Shown: positions 41,304 through 52,875 of the stretch, piece by piece | How positions within the stretch are numbered: the first letter of the stretch is position 1 | Layout: the number at the start of each line of letters is the position of its first letter | Position numbers and translations under genes: made by a program | Notes under the pieces: generated by a model | Seen by the model: only the letters and a program-made list of their open reading frames with translations | The model's database searches: none | What the model was told of the DNA's origin: nothing | DNA from: Rhipicephalus microplus | Lineage: Eukaryota; Arthropoda; Arachnida; Ixodida; Ixodidae | Direction: 5' to 3' | Assembly (NCBI RefSeq): GCF_043290135.1 | Contig: NC_134707.1 | Coordinates: forward strand, 84,276,447-84,340,446 | DNA: 64,000 bases

Positions 41304-42862
41304 GGAGAGCCGTTTCGGCAGCCGAAGGGGAAGGTCGTGTTTACGCGCGCTCCTCAGCTGTTGTTTTCGTGACTCGCGCCGGGCGTGCGTAGTCCACCGA
41401 GGAGTGCGGTCGCTTCACCGGTGCCTCACGCGAGTACGCTGTCCGTACTCGCGCACGCCGCAAGCACCGCCGTGCCCGTGGTTCAACGCGTGTGCCCTGC
41501 GCCTGTTCCCTAGATAACTGACACAGAAGTTCGGCCCCTGCCTTCTAGCCTGCGTCGACTGGTTGGTGAGTGATTCTTTATTACTGTTGCGCTTTCTTGT
41601 GCTCGACTAGTGAGTGTAGCGACTAGCGCGGCTCATCGCACCGCGTGTGACGACAGCGGTCTCGAACACGTGCGGTCTTACTTTCTTTTCAGGCTTCGTT
41701 TTTTTGCAGAAATGCGAGTGTTTGTTTTTTAGGAACGCCAGCGTTCTTTAGGAACGAGCTTGACTTTTCTTTTCAGGCTCTTTGATAGTCACTAGCCGCT
41801 AGTTACATTTAACCCGCGTGCCCTGTTCTTGTGTTTATAGTGCCGTAGCTTGCGCTCTGCTAAGGTTTGTTTACTTTCAGCGCGTGTTCTCGAGCCACTG
41901 ATAGCGCAAGTGACGTGCGTTTTTGATCTCGTATCGTGAGTGTGCTTTGTGCCTAGCGTTATCTTTTTCTTCAGGTGGGCGTGTGCGCTTTCTTTTCAGG
42001 AACCCGTGCGATCCTTCCTTTCAGGGTACCCTTCTCCGTTTTTTTTACTGTTTGGTAGCTGCTCACTTGTTGATTAACAAGCGAGTTTGTTTTTCGCGCT
42101 TTCCTGTAGTGTCCTAGAGAGCTCACTACAGGGCGCTTTTTAATTATAGGAAGTGTGTTCTTGTGCCTCTCGGCTACTTTTAGTGTGAGTACCTTTGGTG
42201 TTTGACTACTCCTAGCAAGTGTGCCTTGTGCCAGCGTTTACTTGACTCGTTTTTAGTTCTTGTGTTTGTGCTTGTTTGCGTTCTTGCCTTCCGCTGAAGT
42301 GCGTGTCTTCTGCCTCTGTGCAGCGTGTATAGTCGCGTGCTCGTGTGGTTTTTTTTTAGTGCACTACATTACGTGTAGCGAGTTCAGTGACTAAACAGTG
42401 CTTTCCCCCTCACGATAACCACCGGCTCTGCCGAGAAGTGTTTCCTTCCAGAACTCTGCCAACTAGTGCTGTAAGTGAAAGTGTGTGTGTGCACGCGAGT
42501 GAGTGTTTGCGGGTGAGTGCGTGCACAACCGACACACCTCAGTCAGCTCCCTTGCACGATCATGGACGACCAGGATAGGTACAGACCTTCCGAGGACGCG
42601 AAGGCACTAGCGCAAGCTATGATGCCGCCGCCAGGAGCACTGCTGGCCCGACCTGTGCGAAACACCAAGCACAAATGTGGCGCAAGTTTTGGTGGCATTC
42701 CATTCGTCCAGCTGGAAAGCCTGCATCTTGGACGCTACAGGAGTCCAGAGACAACATGGTCATGACGTGGAAGACTGCTGCCGCAGATGCTGTACGACGC
42801 TTGTCGCAGGCCTCGCGCGGAGACGCCATGTGTACCAGTGCCCCTGTTCTGCTGAAGAGTAG
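41304..42862 (+). other. LINE 5' UTR / leader
   Basis: Non-coding. Starts with a C/G-rich segment and continues with repeated AGTGTG and CTTTTCAGG-like stretches. A short frame from ATG 42,563 (MDDQDRYRPSEDAKALA) runs 67 codons in front of ORF1 and may be a decayed N-terminal extension of ORF1 rather than UTR. Confidence 0.5.
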
Positions 42863-44543
42863 ATGGACATGTCCGCGTCACGGAAGCGTCCCCGCCCTCA
42901 AGACAGCAGCGACGGCGAATCGGATACACCGCGCAAGCTGGCCCAAGGCAACCCTCAAGGAGAGAGTGACAGCAGTGCCGAGAGCTCGGATTCCCGGCTG
43001 TCCTATGATTCCCAACACACCGAGAACTCTACCAACAGTTCTGCAAGCAGCACTGCGACTGGGGTGGCCTCGGTGATCCAAGTAGACCCCCATACTGTGA
43101 CTTCGGGCCCTGCAGGTCTACCTGCCATTGATGCTCCTGAAGGAATGGACGAAGCTCTCCACCACGAGACCGTGTCCCCTCACCCTGCCGCGGCTTTCCT
43201 GAAGGATGCCACAAGTGCCGACACCACTGGGAAACCTCGGACGAAGAGAAACAGGAATCGGTGCAGGAGGAGGACTGTACCAGTCTTGCAGAGTGCAGTG
43301 GTTTCCCCACCCTCTTCTGGGAGCCAGTGCAAGCAGACCATGTGGCCACGCCCCATACTGCCCTCAGACATGCAGCTCCCCCTACCAGTGAGACAGTTGA
43401 CCATGAGGGATTCCAGACAGTCCGCTCTAAGGCTGCCCTTCGTCGTACCAGGAACCTGACTTCAGCAGCCCTTCCTGTAGACCCTGCGGTGAAGGGGACA
43501 GTGCTCTACCGGCCTGCTTCTGCTGGAGGCTCGTTCCGGAACTGCCCCAGACTGACCATAGCCCAGGCACTCTCGCTGAACCCGGGAGTCGCTGCCATCC
43601 GGGTGAACCAACACCGCAACGTGGTAGCAGTGGACGCCACTTCCCAGGACTGCCTTGCTCAGCTCTTGGCCCTCACAGAGCTCAAGGGTATACCAGTGAC
43701 CACCAGGCAGCCTGCCGACCGCCGAACCAGTATGGGATTCCTCCACGGTGTGGACGGCGACGCTGTTGACGAGAACTTGCTGTCCGGACTCCAGTCGGCT
43801 GTACGGGTCCTTTCGGCATCTAGAGAAGGCCGAACCGTCACGCTGCGCTTCGAGGGCCCAGTTCCCCCAGACCACGTGACACTGTTCCGAGTACGCTTCC
43901 CAGTCCGACCAGCCAGACCACGGCCACTCCAGTGTAGGCAGTGTGGCCGGTACGGCTACGTGAGGGAGACCTGCAACTGGCCAGACAGCTGCATCCGTTG
44001 CGGCCGGTCTCACCCAGGAGAGTCAGACTGCAGCATCTCCGTTGTGTGAACTGCTGGGGCCCTCATCGTGCTGACACACCAGACTGTCCTCGCTGGCAGG
44101 AGCAGAGACAAGTGGCTACCATCATGGCCTCTTCGACCACAGCCCTCTCCAGACGAGCAGACGCGGCAGTTGTGAGGGAAGAGACGAGGGAGGTTCGGTC
44201 CTATGCCAGTGCAGTGAAGGGCCACGCGGCACCAGCCAGACCAACCCCAGCACCACGCACCCTCCGCCGGCCAACCCCCGCAGCTGCAACCAACACTCCA
44301 GCTGAGCCTGCAGACCCGGCCGCTCCTGTTGTCCGACCTCCAGCTCAGGTCTGCACGCCTGCAGCCGCCACTCCCAGGGCCCAGCCTGCTGAGACCTCTG
44401 CCCCGACGCTTCTTGTGGAACAGCTTCTGGGCCCCCTTCTGCTCTCCTTGCAGGCAGTCGCTGCCTTGCTTCCACAAGAGCACCCGCTTCGTGCCATCTG
44501 CCTGCAGGCAGGGACTTGGCAACAGAACAACCAGCATGGCTAG
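42863..44543 (+). pseudogene. LINE ORF1, gag-like nucleic-acid-binding protein, frameshifted
   Basis: Starts MDMSASRKRPRPQDSSDGES, then a Ser/Asp-rich and basic region to about 43,260. A frameshift there leads to EGFQTVRSKAALRRTRN, a fold-like central part (LTIAQALSLNPGVAAIRVN) and three zinc knuckles at 43,933-44,086: CRQCGRYGYVRETC (His replaced by Tyr), CIRCGRSHPGESDC and, after a second frameshift near 44,035, CVNCWGPHRADTPDC. The C-terminal Pro/Ala-rich region ends at TAG 44,541-44,543. ORF1 proteins of this group coat the RNA. The stop overlaps the ORF2 start as ATGGCTAG. Confidence 0.8.
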
Positions 44544-47500
44544 TCCTCCCACCAGGCAACGTCAGCTCCGACGCCCGAGCGTCCTCCAGTGGAACGTCCA
44601 CTGGCTGGGACCACGGAGAGACGACCTCGCACAACACCTGCTCCACAACGACTACGACGTCCTTGCACTCCAGGAGGTCTACACCCAGGCAGAGCAGCTC
44701 CGACCCCACGGCTACGTCGGCTACAGCAGCCGGACCAGCTGCACCCTGACCGACTGCAGTGCTGCCCCTTGCCTGGACGACAACCACCTACAAGGACCTT
44801 CCCGCTGTGCCATCTACGTCAAGCGGGACCTGCTGCAGGCGGAGGTATTCGTGGCCGACCTGGCCGGAGGGCCCTTCGAGTGCGGCGCCGTCCGGGTCCG
44901 CCTCGACGGTGTTGACACTGCGGTGGCCAGCGTCTACATCAGACCCAAGGAACCATGGGACCCCGGGTGTCTTCGGCAGCTTGCGCACCAACTGGGGAAG
45001 TACTTCTTGCTGTGTGGAGACGTCAACGCTCACCATCCAGCTTGGGGCGGCCGCAGGACCGATGTACGAGGGCGAGAGGTGCGAGACGTCCTCTTGCAGC
45101 TGGGCCTGGTGATCCTGAACACAGGGGCCGTCACCCACCTGCGTCGCGGAGCCAACAGCACCACCACAGCCATAGACCTCAGCGTGGCTACGGAGGGATG
45201 CCGGTACACCTGGACACCGTTCCCGGACACCTGGGGTTCGGACCACCTGCCCATCCTTCTCACCCCTTACCGAGGCAAGGCCCCCAGGGATCGAGAGTAC
45301 CGTGTGGTAGACTGGCGGGTATACCGGCAGCTGCTCAGGCAGGACACCGGTGACAAGGACCTCATGCAGCTGGTGGCTGACAGTGCCCGGGCTGCAACCG
45401 TCGCTGTTAAGGCGCAGCAAGGGCAGCCTGTTCCAGATATCCGGCACCTAGCCTTGAGAGCAGCACGGAGGCGGGCAGAACGCCAGGCTCTGAAGAAGGG
45501 ACAACCAGAGCTCTGGACAGTGTTCCGGAAGGTCGACGCCGCCTGCAGACGCCACGCCCGAGCGCGCAGGAAGCAGGGCTGGGTGGGCGTCTGCACCTCC
45601 ATCGACCGATCACCGGATAGCACCAAGGCCTGGCGCCTGCTGAAGTGCCTGCTGATGGTGCCACGGCCGTTCAACCAAGTGATGTCCTTGGCCGTCCACC
45701 TTTCCATCCAAGCAGCGGACCTGGCAGAACAGCTGGCTGACCAGTTTTCTGCGAGGGACATTGCCCAGCTGCCTGCTGCACCTCCCCTTGCTGCGCTGCA
45801 GTATCCTGACAATTGCCACCATCCTGGGTGGACAGCTGCAGAAGTACAAGAGCTGTGCTGCGAACCCATCAGGAAACACGAGTTGGAGGCTGCCCTTGCA
45901 GGATCGAAAAGACGAAGTGCCCCGGGAGCTGATGGTGTCACCTTCCAGATGCTCCGTAACCTGGACGGAGCTGGCCGCCAGCACCTGCTCGAGTACTACA
46001 ATGACGTCTGGAGCAGTGGGGTCCTACCGGAGTCATGGCGCACTGCGGTCGTCGCCCCGATCCTGAAGCCCCGGAAGAAAGCCATGGCCCTCTCCTCGTA
46101 CAGGCCAGTCTCTCTCACCTCGGCACCCTGCAAGGTGCTGGAGAAGGTGGCCTTGAAGCGACTTGAGTGGATTGCTGGCCAACTCGAGTTCTTCCCGGAA
46201 CAACTAACTGGCTTCAGGCGCCACTGGTGCACAGCTGATTCCATTTCCGACGTCGTCGCCACCCTCGAGGATGCCAAGAGCTGTGGTGACGTGGCCATGC
46301 TGCTCCTTCTGGACGTGGAGAGTGCCTTTGACAGTCTCCCACACGAGGTCGTCGAGACGTCTCTGGACCGACTTGGCGTTCACGGGTGCCTCCGCAGCTT
46401 CGTGACTGCCTTCCTGACCGGCAGGACCTTCCGGGTTCGAGTTGGCAAGGAGACCAGCAAACCCAGAGACATCACCGCAGGTGTACCACAGGGCTCCGTG
46501 CTGAGCCCCTTCCTGTTCAACCTGGCGATGGCAGGACTCCCCGCTTCTCTTCCGACAGGCACCAGGTTCGCGGCCCGCTGCTCTGTCTACGCCGACGACG
46601 TGGCACTCTGGGCACGGGGACCGAGGCGGTCCATTCCAGCCATCAGGACGTCACTGCAGGCGGCCCTGGATGCGGTGTCCGCCTACCTGAGTGGCATCGG
46701 ACTCAATATCTCCGCAACCAAGACCGAGGCCCTGCTGATCCACCCGCTGGCCGCAGCACGACGCTACGTGAAGCAGCTGAGAGTGGGCAACCGCAACCTG
46801 CCTTGGAAGCTGACAGTGAAGTACCTGGGGCTCACCATCGACCACCGTCTCACCTGGGTCCCAGCTGCCAAGGTCGCCTGCACACAAGTACGGCGAGTCC
46901 AGGGAGCCATCAGCAAGCTGCAGCAGCGTGGACATGGCTGCTCAACCAAGCTGGCGCTTCGACTCAACCAGGCTTCAGCGTCCTCAGTCCTGCTGTACGC
47001 CTTTCCACTGGTGGACCTGACGCCTGCCAGGAGACTGGACCTGGAAGGACATCACAGGAGAGCAGTGAGGGCCATCCTGGGGCTCTCCAGGTACTCCCCC
47101 GTGGCAGCGACCCTGGCCGAGGCTGGAGAGTGGCCCCTGTCTCTGCACATGCTCCAGCGTGCTCTGGGGCACGTAGACCGCCTCACCGTGTTGCCGACGG
47201 CAGAACACTCCTGGAGCGACTTCGCAGCCAGCCGAGGTCACGGATGGGTGGTCTCTGTGCACTCTACCATCAGATGGTCCCGGACCTGCCAGTCCCGGTG
47301 GCCCCTCCACCACCCCACCACCAGCCGCCTGAGGTCCACCTGCACCTGGACGGGGTAACCAAGCGTTGAACGCCTGCTGCAGCACTGCAACAGGCCGCCG
47401 TCTCCAAGCTCCAGCAGCAACTGGCAGGGTGGCTCCAGGTCTTCACTGACGGATCCGTCATGCCAGACGGTTCAGCGGCAGCCGCCTGCGTCATCCCATC

Positions 47501-48266
47501 CCGGGCCATCAGCAGGCAGTGCCGACTGCCCTTCCCGGCGAGCTCGACGGCTGCGGAGCTGGCAGGGCTACACCTGGTGGCGGACCTGCTGGCCGAGGAC
47601 ATTCCCGCTCAACCGGTCGCAGTCCTGTGCGACAGCAAGGCAGCCCTGCAGACACTGGCCAACCATCGCCGTGCCGGGCTCACGGGGAGTCTCCTGGCAA
47701 CCAAGTACCGGGCCCTAGCAGCAGCCGGGACGTCTGTCTCCTTCCACTGGCTGCCCTCTCACGTGGGCATAGCTGGCAACGAGGAGGCGGACACGCTGGC
47801 CAAGGCAGCACATCAGCTGGGAACCCCCATCACCCAAGCCGTGGCGGTGAGAGACTACTCGCAGGCCCGTATCAAGAAGCTCCTCGCCTCAGTCCACCCA
47901 GACCAAAGGGTGGCCAATGGGCGGGGACCCAGGCGTCTTCCTTAGGCAGGCCTAACCAGGAGAGAACGAGCCAACCTGCTGCGGCTGCAGACCGGATGCG
48001 TGTGGACTGCGGCCCGCCGCTACCTCAAGGGATGCAGCGCCTCCCCAGCCTGCAGTCGCTACGGCGACCCTGAGACCCTCGAGCACCTCCTCTGTGCCTG
48101 CCCTGCCTTAGACCAGGAACGCTCGAGGGTCACCGCAGCCTACCGGTGACATGGCCTTCCTGCCACCACCCTAGAGCACCTACTGTTCCCATCTCGTCCC
48201 CATCTACCAGCACTCCGGAGCCTGGTGGAGTTCCTGGACGAGACGGGAATCGTGGCCTACCGATGA
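44536..48266 (+). pseudogene. LINE ORF2: endonuclease, reverse transcriptase, RNase H, zinc finger
   Basis: Start ATG 44,536 (MASPPTRQRQLRRPSVLQWN) overlaps the ORF1 stop. APE-type endonuclease: QWNVHWLG, ALQEVYTQ, CGDVNAHHPAWG and GSDHLPI (about 44,590-45,260). Reverse transcriptase: GADGVTFQML, YRPVSLTSAPCKVLEK, LLLDVESAFDSLPH, GVPQGSVLSPFLFN and YADDVALW (46,588-46,611). The frame is open to 47,358. A shift near 47,260 leads to the frame carrying a TGA at 47,367-47,369, then RNase H (VFTDGS, STAAELAGL, VLCDSKAAL, SHVGIAGNEEAD: catalytic D, E, D, D) with a TAG at 47,943. A C-terminal C-C-H-C finger (CSASPACSRYGDPETLEHLLC is split across about 48,030-48,095) follows and the frame closes at 48,266, with one further TGA near 48,147. 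The enzyme nicks target DNA and reverse transcribes the LINE RNA in place. Confidence 0.9.
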
Positions 48267-48473
48267 GGATGGGGCCCTTGCCACCCCTACCCTTGTTTCT
48301 GGACTGCTGCTTCTGTTGATGACGACCGATCCACTGCTCAATTAATCTTTCCTCTTCTTTCCACTTTTCTCCCTTTTTCCTTCCCCGCAGGCACTGCGCC
48401 GTGCTCCCGACCGGATTGCAGAAATTAGGTGCCTTTTCTCATCTTCTAACCACTACCACCACCATATTTATCG

Positions 48474-49588
48474 TCGAGTGGTCTCGCCACTGTTCCCCGA
48501 GACGCCAGTGCGCTTACGTTGGTGCTCCGTTTTACAGTGAGAGCTGTGTATAACTTGAAAAATTCGTATAGCGGTGGTGTCACGAGCGGTGTCCACTGGC
48601 TCTTTTATCAGTTAATCACTCGCAGCGTCGTATGCACGCCGTCGGCAGCGTTTTGGGTCATTTCCTTAACTTCTGCGCGATAGCAGAGGTTAAGGGAATG
48701 ACGTTACCGTGCAGGAAACTTTAGTAGCGGACAGCGCCCTATAGTTTAACGGTATAGCATTTACGTGCGACGGGCGGGATGGTGGCGCCACCTATAAAAG
48801 TGTTGATAACTAAGAACAGTGATAAGGATATTAAAACGAGATTATCAGGCTGTGTTACCGCGCGAAGTATTGTTACACGTTTATTTTAGTATTAATGAAA
48901 GTAAATAAATATGAACAACGCACCAAATGCGAAAAACTCCAAGTTTCTGATTTGTTTACATTGATGTTGTAGTTACGCCTAAACACGTTAGAACTGGGCA
49001 GCTATCTCAGAGACTGCGCCAACTTAATTGTATGCTCTGTCGTAGAAGCTAACTGAAGGCAAGCGAAGGCACTTTAAACTGACGTTTGCTGCAAACAAAG
49101 TGAATCTTTCAACAACCACGTCACTTCAAAGCGGGCATCCCAGAGCGCCTTCATGTTTGACGTTAGTGCACGTACAGTAGGCGGTACGGGTAACATATAG
49201 GTATCTGCGCATGCACACTTCACTCTATCACGGTACGCCCGGGGTACACTAACTGTTTGATAGACAGTTATAGTAGGCGAGCGTGTTCGAGAGCTTCTCC
49301 TGTAACCTTCCACATGGGTATGCCAAGGACAACTCGAGAAGAATGCCGGAAGTGAGAAGGTGAGACAGCTCGCATTCGGCGGGCTGATGGTGCAGTCCGG
49401 GCACAAAAACAGGCTCGGTAGGCCAAGTGCCGGAAAACAATGCGTACGGATAATCCAGGAACCTTCGAAGCAGAGCTAAATTGCCAACGCGAATGCAGGT
49501 GCTGGTGACAGGCAGATCCTGTACACTATATAAGCCACCAAGTACATTCGCAAATGTTAAACGTTTGTAACGTCGTTGCGCCGTATAC
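48474..49588 (+). other. Array unit spacer (hairpin and Helitron-like remnant), unit E continued
   Basis: Resumes the unit directly after the LINE duplication. Contains the hairpin at 48,657-48,702 and the Helitron-like remnant from ATG 49,319, closed by TGA after MPRTTREECRK, as in the other array units. Non-coding. Confidence 0.7.
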
Positions 49589-50053
49589 GTGGTGCATGAG
49601 TGTGGAAACCAAAAGGATTTCACCATGCTCTGCTCCCGCAGAGACTACATGCCCTTTTTCGGATGCCTTAGCGTCAGATTTACTCGGCATTTTAAACACT
49701 GCATTCTTTGTTTCGTACGTATGAAGAAATGGTGTGGTAAGATGTTAGCCGCTGGCTCTCGTGTTTTCCCCCCAAGCACAGCGCAAATGTATCAGATACA
49801 ATCGCCACGTCTACGCGGGATTCTCCAGTCTCTGTACGTAGTGCCCAATAACACCTTGCGAGATTGCGTGCGCGAACTCTACAATAAGAAAATGCTGGGC
49901 GCTTATACGACGTCCACCGCTCCGCGACAGTTTTTGGTGGAGTGTCGTCAGCAAGGGAATCTTTCACGGAAGATATGGTGCGCAAGTCTTTTCGCAAATG
50001 CTGCATCAGCAACGCATTGGATAGAACGAAGGTCGATGCTCTGTCGGACGTAA
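49589..50053 (+). CDS. Chimeric pogo-fusion ORF (unit E continued)
   Basis: 154 residues, same plan as 38,631-39,095: RFTRHFKHCILCFV, KKWCGKML, the deletion junction near 49,822, LQSLYVVPNNTLRDCVRELY, then CRQQGNLSRKIWCASLF and an AASATHWIE-type end that is the out-of-frame version of the transposase SNALDGTEDD region. The reading frame therefore changes meaning within the pogo part, which argues against a conserved function. Confidence 0.4.
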   Translation: MVHECGNQKDFTMLCSRRDYMPFFGCLSVRFTRHFKHCILCFVRMKKWCGKMLAAGSRVFPPSTAQMYQIQSPRLRGILQSLYVVPNNTLRDCVRELYNKKMLGAYTTSTAPRQFLVECRQQGNLSRKIWCASLFANAASATHWIERRSMLCRT

Positions 50054-50676
50054 CAATAATGAGGAATAGACGTCGTCGCACTCAAGTTTGAACAAGACTC
50101 AGTGACAGCACTTTGAGGCCTTCCGGCGTTTAACTAGGTGAAAGTAGTTTCAAAATAAAAAGAAACGTCATATTGCAGCTAGTTGTGCTTGTATTTATCA
50201 AGGTGAGGGTGCACGGTAATATTTTGCAATTCTTCATTACATACCGCATATTTGAAATCTAATAAGAGACGCAGATTCTTAGCGAAAGGACGGACGCGCA
50301 AAAAAAAGTGGCTGCCAACTCAGTTTAACACCCGAGCATGATGGCTGATTTGTTTCGCCAATTTCAATTTAGTGAGGCAAGTGTATCAATGCCGTGGCGT
50401 TTGGAAAGGCTGACTCATTACAGACTCGCTCAGTTGTTTCTAGCACTGTGGTATTGTGCGATAAAAAAAAACTGGTGAGCTAGAAAAATATCTGATTTGG
50501 GGTTGAAAGGAAGCGTGCAACACCGACGACTGCATGAACGTTTCTCGTGTGGTCGTTTGCTGCGTCAGCGCGACCGCAGCGCCAGTCTTTCCAGTGGTTG
50601 CCCTCACCAGAATTCATTTGGCCAACCAGCTCCTGTTCCGACAGCGAGAGTGGGCCTCATTGGCGGGCGCTGCTGG

Positions 50677-50729
50677 TGACGTCACTGCTTGAGTGAAAGG
50701 AGAGAGAGGCAAGAGCTCTGTCTTCAGTC
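50677..50729 (+). promoter_or_regulatory. CRE plus initiator promoter block, copy F
   Basis: TGACGTCA at 50677-50684, TCAGTC at 50724-50729 (the first of the twin initiators is TCTGTC here), ATTGG plus GGCGGG just upstream at about 50,659-50,668. Confidence 0.6.
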
Positions 50730-50816
50730 GGCTGCAGGCTTCGGTGTTGAACGCACGTGTGCTACGTTGGGAGAAAAAAAAAGTATTGCTTCCCGTAAGC
50801 ACACCGCTTTATCGTC

Positions 50817-51284
50817 ATGCCCGTCAACCGTGCCCCGATTATTGACGATCTTATTTCGCAGGCTCAAGGGAAGATGCAGAACACCTCGAGCCTGCTTCGC
50901 TACGTCTTGCTCGCGGAGAGTCTGAAGATATGGGTCCCGTGTGACGATTCCTCAAGCGACGATTCATCGAGCGATGACTCGTCCAGTGAAGATTCATGGA
51001 GCGATGACTCGTCGACTGACGATGGTGCGGGTTCGGCACCTGCTGTTTCTGGCACTGGACTCGAGGTAGGTAATGCAGAGGCGTCTACTGGATCTGATAC
51101 CGTCTGTAGGGTTTTACCGTCTGTTTCAGATGACGACGCCGGACCGCCGTGCAAGCTTCGCAGAATGGACAACTCCGCTGGCGAGTGGCGAGGTGACACG
51201 GACGATTTGAATACCCTGGAGCCCAGACCAGGACCGAGCGGCTTTCAAGACAACTCCTCGGAAGAATACGACGGTGACGTCTAG
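50817..51284 (+). CDS. Acidic nuclear-type protein, copy F
   Basis: 155 residues, open throughout. Residues 1-40: MPVNRAPIIDDLISQAQGKM then LLRYVLLAESLKIWV. 42-69: full-length Ser/Asp/Glu repeat. 104-117: SDDDAGPPCKLRRM, where the basic cluster is weakened from CKRRRL to CKLRRM. 135-142: EPRPGPSG. 148-155: acidic tail with Tyr (SSEEYDGDV). The promoter block is complete. GTAGGT (51,066) and TTTCAG (ending 51,129) bracket 64 bases; splicing them would replace the basic cluster and tail by about 25 different residues. The proximal polyA signal is lost (AATAAC). Function unknown. Confidence 0.6.
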   Translation: MPVNRAPIIDDLISQAQGKMQNTSSLLRYVLLAESLKIWVPCDDSSSDDSSSDDSSSEDSWSDDSSTDDGAGSAPAVSGTGLEVGNAEASTGSDTVCRVLPSVSDDDAGPPCKLRRMDNSAGEWRGDTDDLNTLEPRPGPSGFQDNSSEEYDGDV

Positions 51285-52875
51285 CAAGTACGCGGGGCGC
51301 CCTTAGCCATTTGGTTGGACGTTGACTGGGAGGTATTTCAAAAGCCACTTAAGATCCAGACCTTTCTTTTCTGTACGAAGTTTAGTGTTCGTTTGTTGCA
51401 TGTCGTTGCATGATGCGTCTTTTGATCTGTGTTATTAAATAACATGTATTTCTTGTGGCGCGAAAAGTTTTATATAAACGATTAGGCCTATTGTACATCG
51501 AGAATAAAGCAATACAGACGACATTTTATAGGTACGACATTATCCTCAAGAAACACTTCAAAGAACATAGACTTGCGAACTGCTACATGGATGCGTAAAG
51601 AGCATCATTTATGACATCAGATATACACCTAACAACAAACATTAAAAAAGTGAGGTCAGGACCTGAGCTATTGAGATGAAGTCCCGACCACACAAAAAAA
51701 GAAAAAAAAACAGATTCAGAACTATAGAGGCGCCCTCCACCTTTGTTGATCTAGAAGGGGGGGGGGAGGGGCGCATTCGACTCTACTATATTTTTCGTCG
51801 AGTGGTCTCGCCACTGTTCCCCGAGACGCCAGTAAGCTTCCGTTGGTACTCCGTTTTAAAGTGAAAGCTGTGTATAACTTGAAAAATTTGTATAGCGGTG
51901 GTGTCACGAGCGGTCTCCACTGGCTCTTTTATCAGTTAATCTCTCGCAGCGTCGTATGCACGCCATCGGCAGCGTTTTGGGTCATTTCCTTAACTTCTGC
52001 GCGATAGCAGAGGTTAAGGGAATGGCGTTACCGTGCAGGAAACATTAGTTGTGGACAGCGCCCTATAGTTTAACGGTACAGCATTTACGTGCGCCGGGCG
52101 GGATGGTGGCGCCACCTATCAAAGTGTTGATAACCAAGAGCAGTGAGAAGGATATTCAAACGAGATTATTAGGCTGTGTTACCGCGCAAAGTATTGTTGC
52201 ACGTTTATTTTAGTAATAACGAAAGTAAATAAATATGAACAACGCGCCAAATGCGAAAAACTCCAAGTTTCCGATTTGTTTACATTGATGTTGTAGTTAG
52301 GTCTAAACACGTTAGAAATGGGAAACTATCTCAAAGACTGCGCCAACTTCTTTGTATGCTCTGTCGTAGAAGCTAACTGAAGGCAAGCGAAGTCACCATA
52401 AACAGTCGTTTGCTGCAAAGAAAGTGAACTTTTCAACAACCACGTCACTTTATAGCGGGCATCCGAGAGCGCCATCATGTTTGACGTTAAATAGCGCACG
52501 TACAGTAAGCGGTACGGGTAACATTACGTATCTGCGCATGCAAACTTCACGGTACGCCCGGGGTACACTATCTGTTTGTTAGACAATTATAGTAGGCGAG
52601 CGTGTTCGAGAGCTTGTCCTGTAACCTTCCACATGGGTATGCCAAGGACAACTCGAGAACAATGCCGGAAGTCAGAAGGTGAGACAGCTCGCATTCGGTG
52701 GGCTGATGGTGCAGTCCGGGCACAAAAACAGGCCCGGTAGGCCAAGTGCCGGCACCAACTGCAACAATTGCCAACGCGAATGCAGGTGCTGGTGACGGGC
52801 AGATCCTATACACTATAGAAGCCACCAAGTACATTCGCAATTGTTAAACGTTTGTAACGTCGTTGCGCCGTCTAC

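Larger units (their letters stand above)
41304..48463 (+). mobile_element. Full-length I/Jockey-superfamily LINE with RNase H, 7.16 kb
   Basis: Inserted in an array unit whose empty site is known from sister copies. The 10-bp duplication ATATTTATCG lies at 41294-41303 and 48464-48473. The element begins GGAGAGCCGTTTCGGC and ends in an ACCACTACCACCACC tail with no poly(A). It has a 5' UTR of about 1.5 kb (T/C-rich, probably holding the internal promoter), ORF1 with zinc knuckles, ORF2 with endonuclease, reverse transcriptase, RNase H and a C-terminal zinc finger. It is GC-rich compared with its surroundings. A handful of frame lesions make this copy inactive. The fragments at 9,013-9,420 come from the same family. 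Confidence 0.92.
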
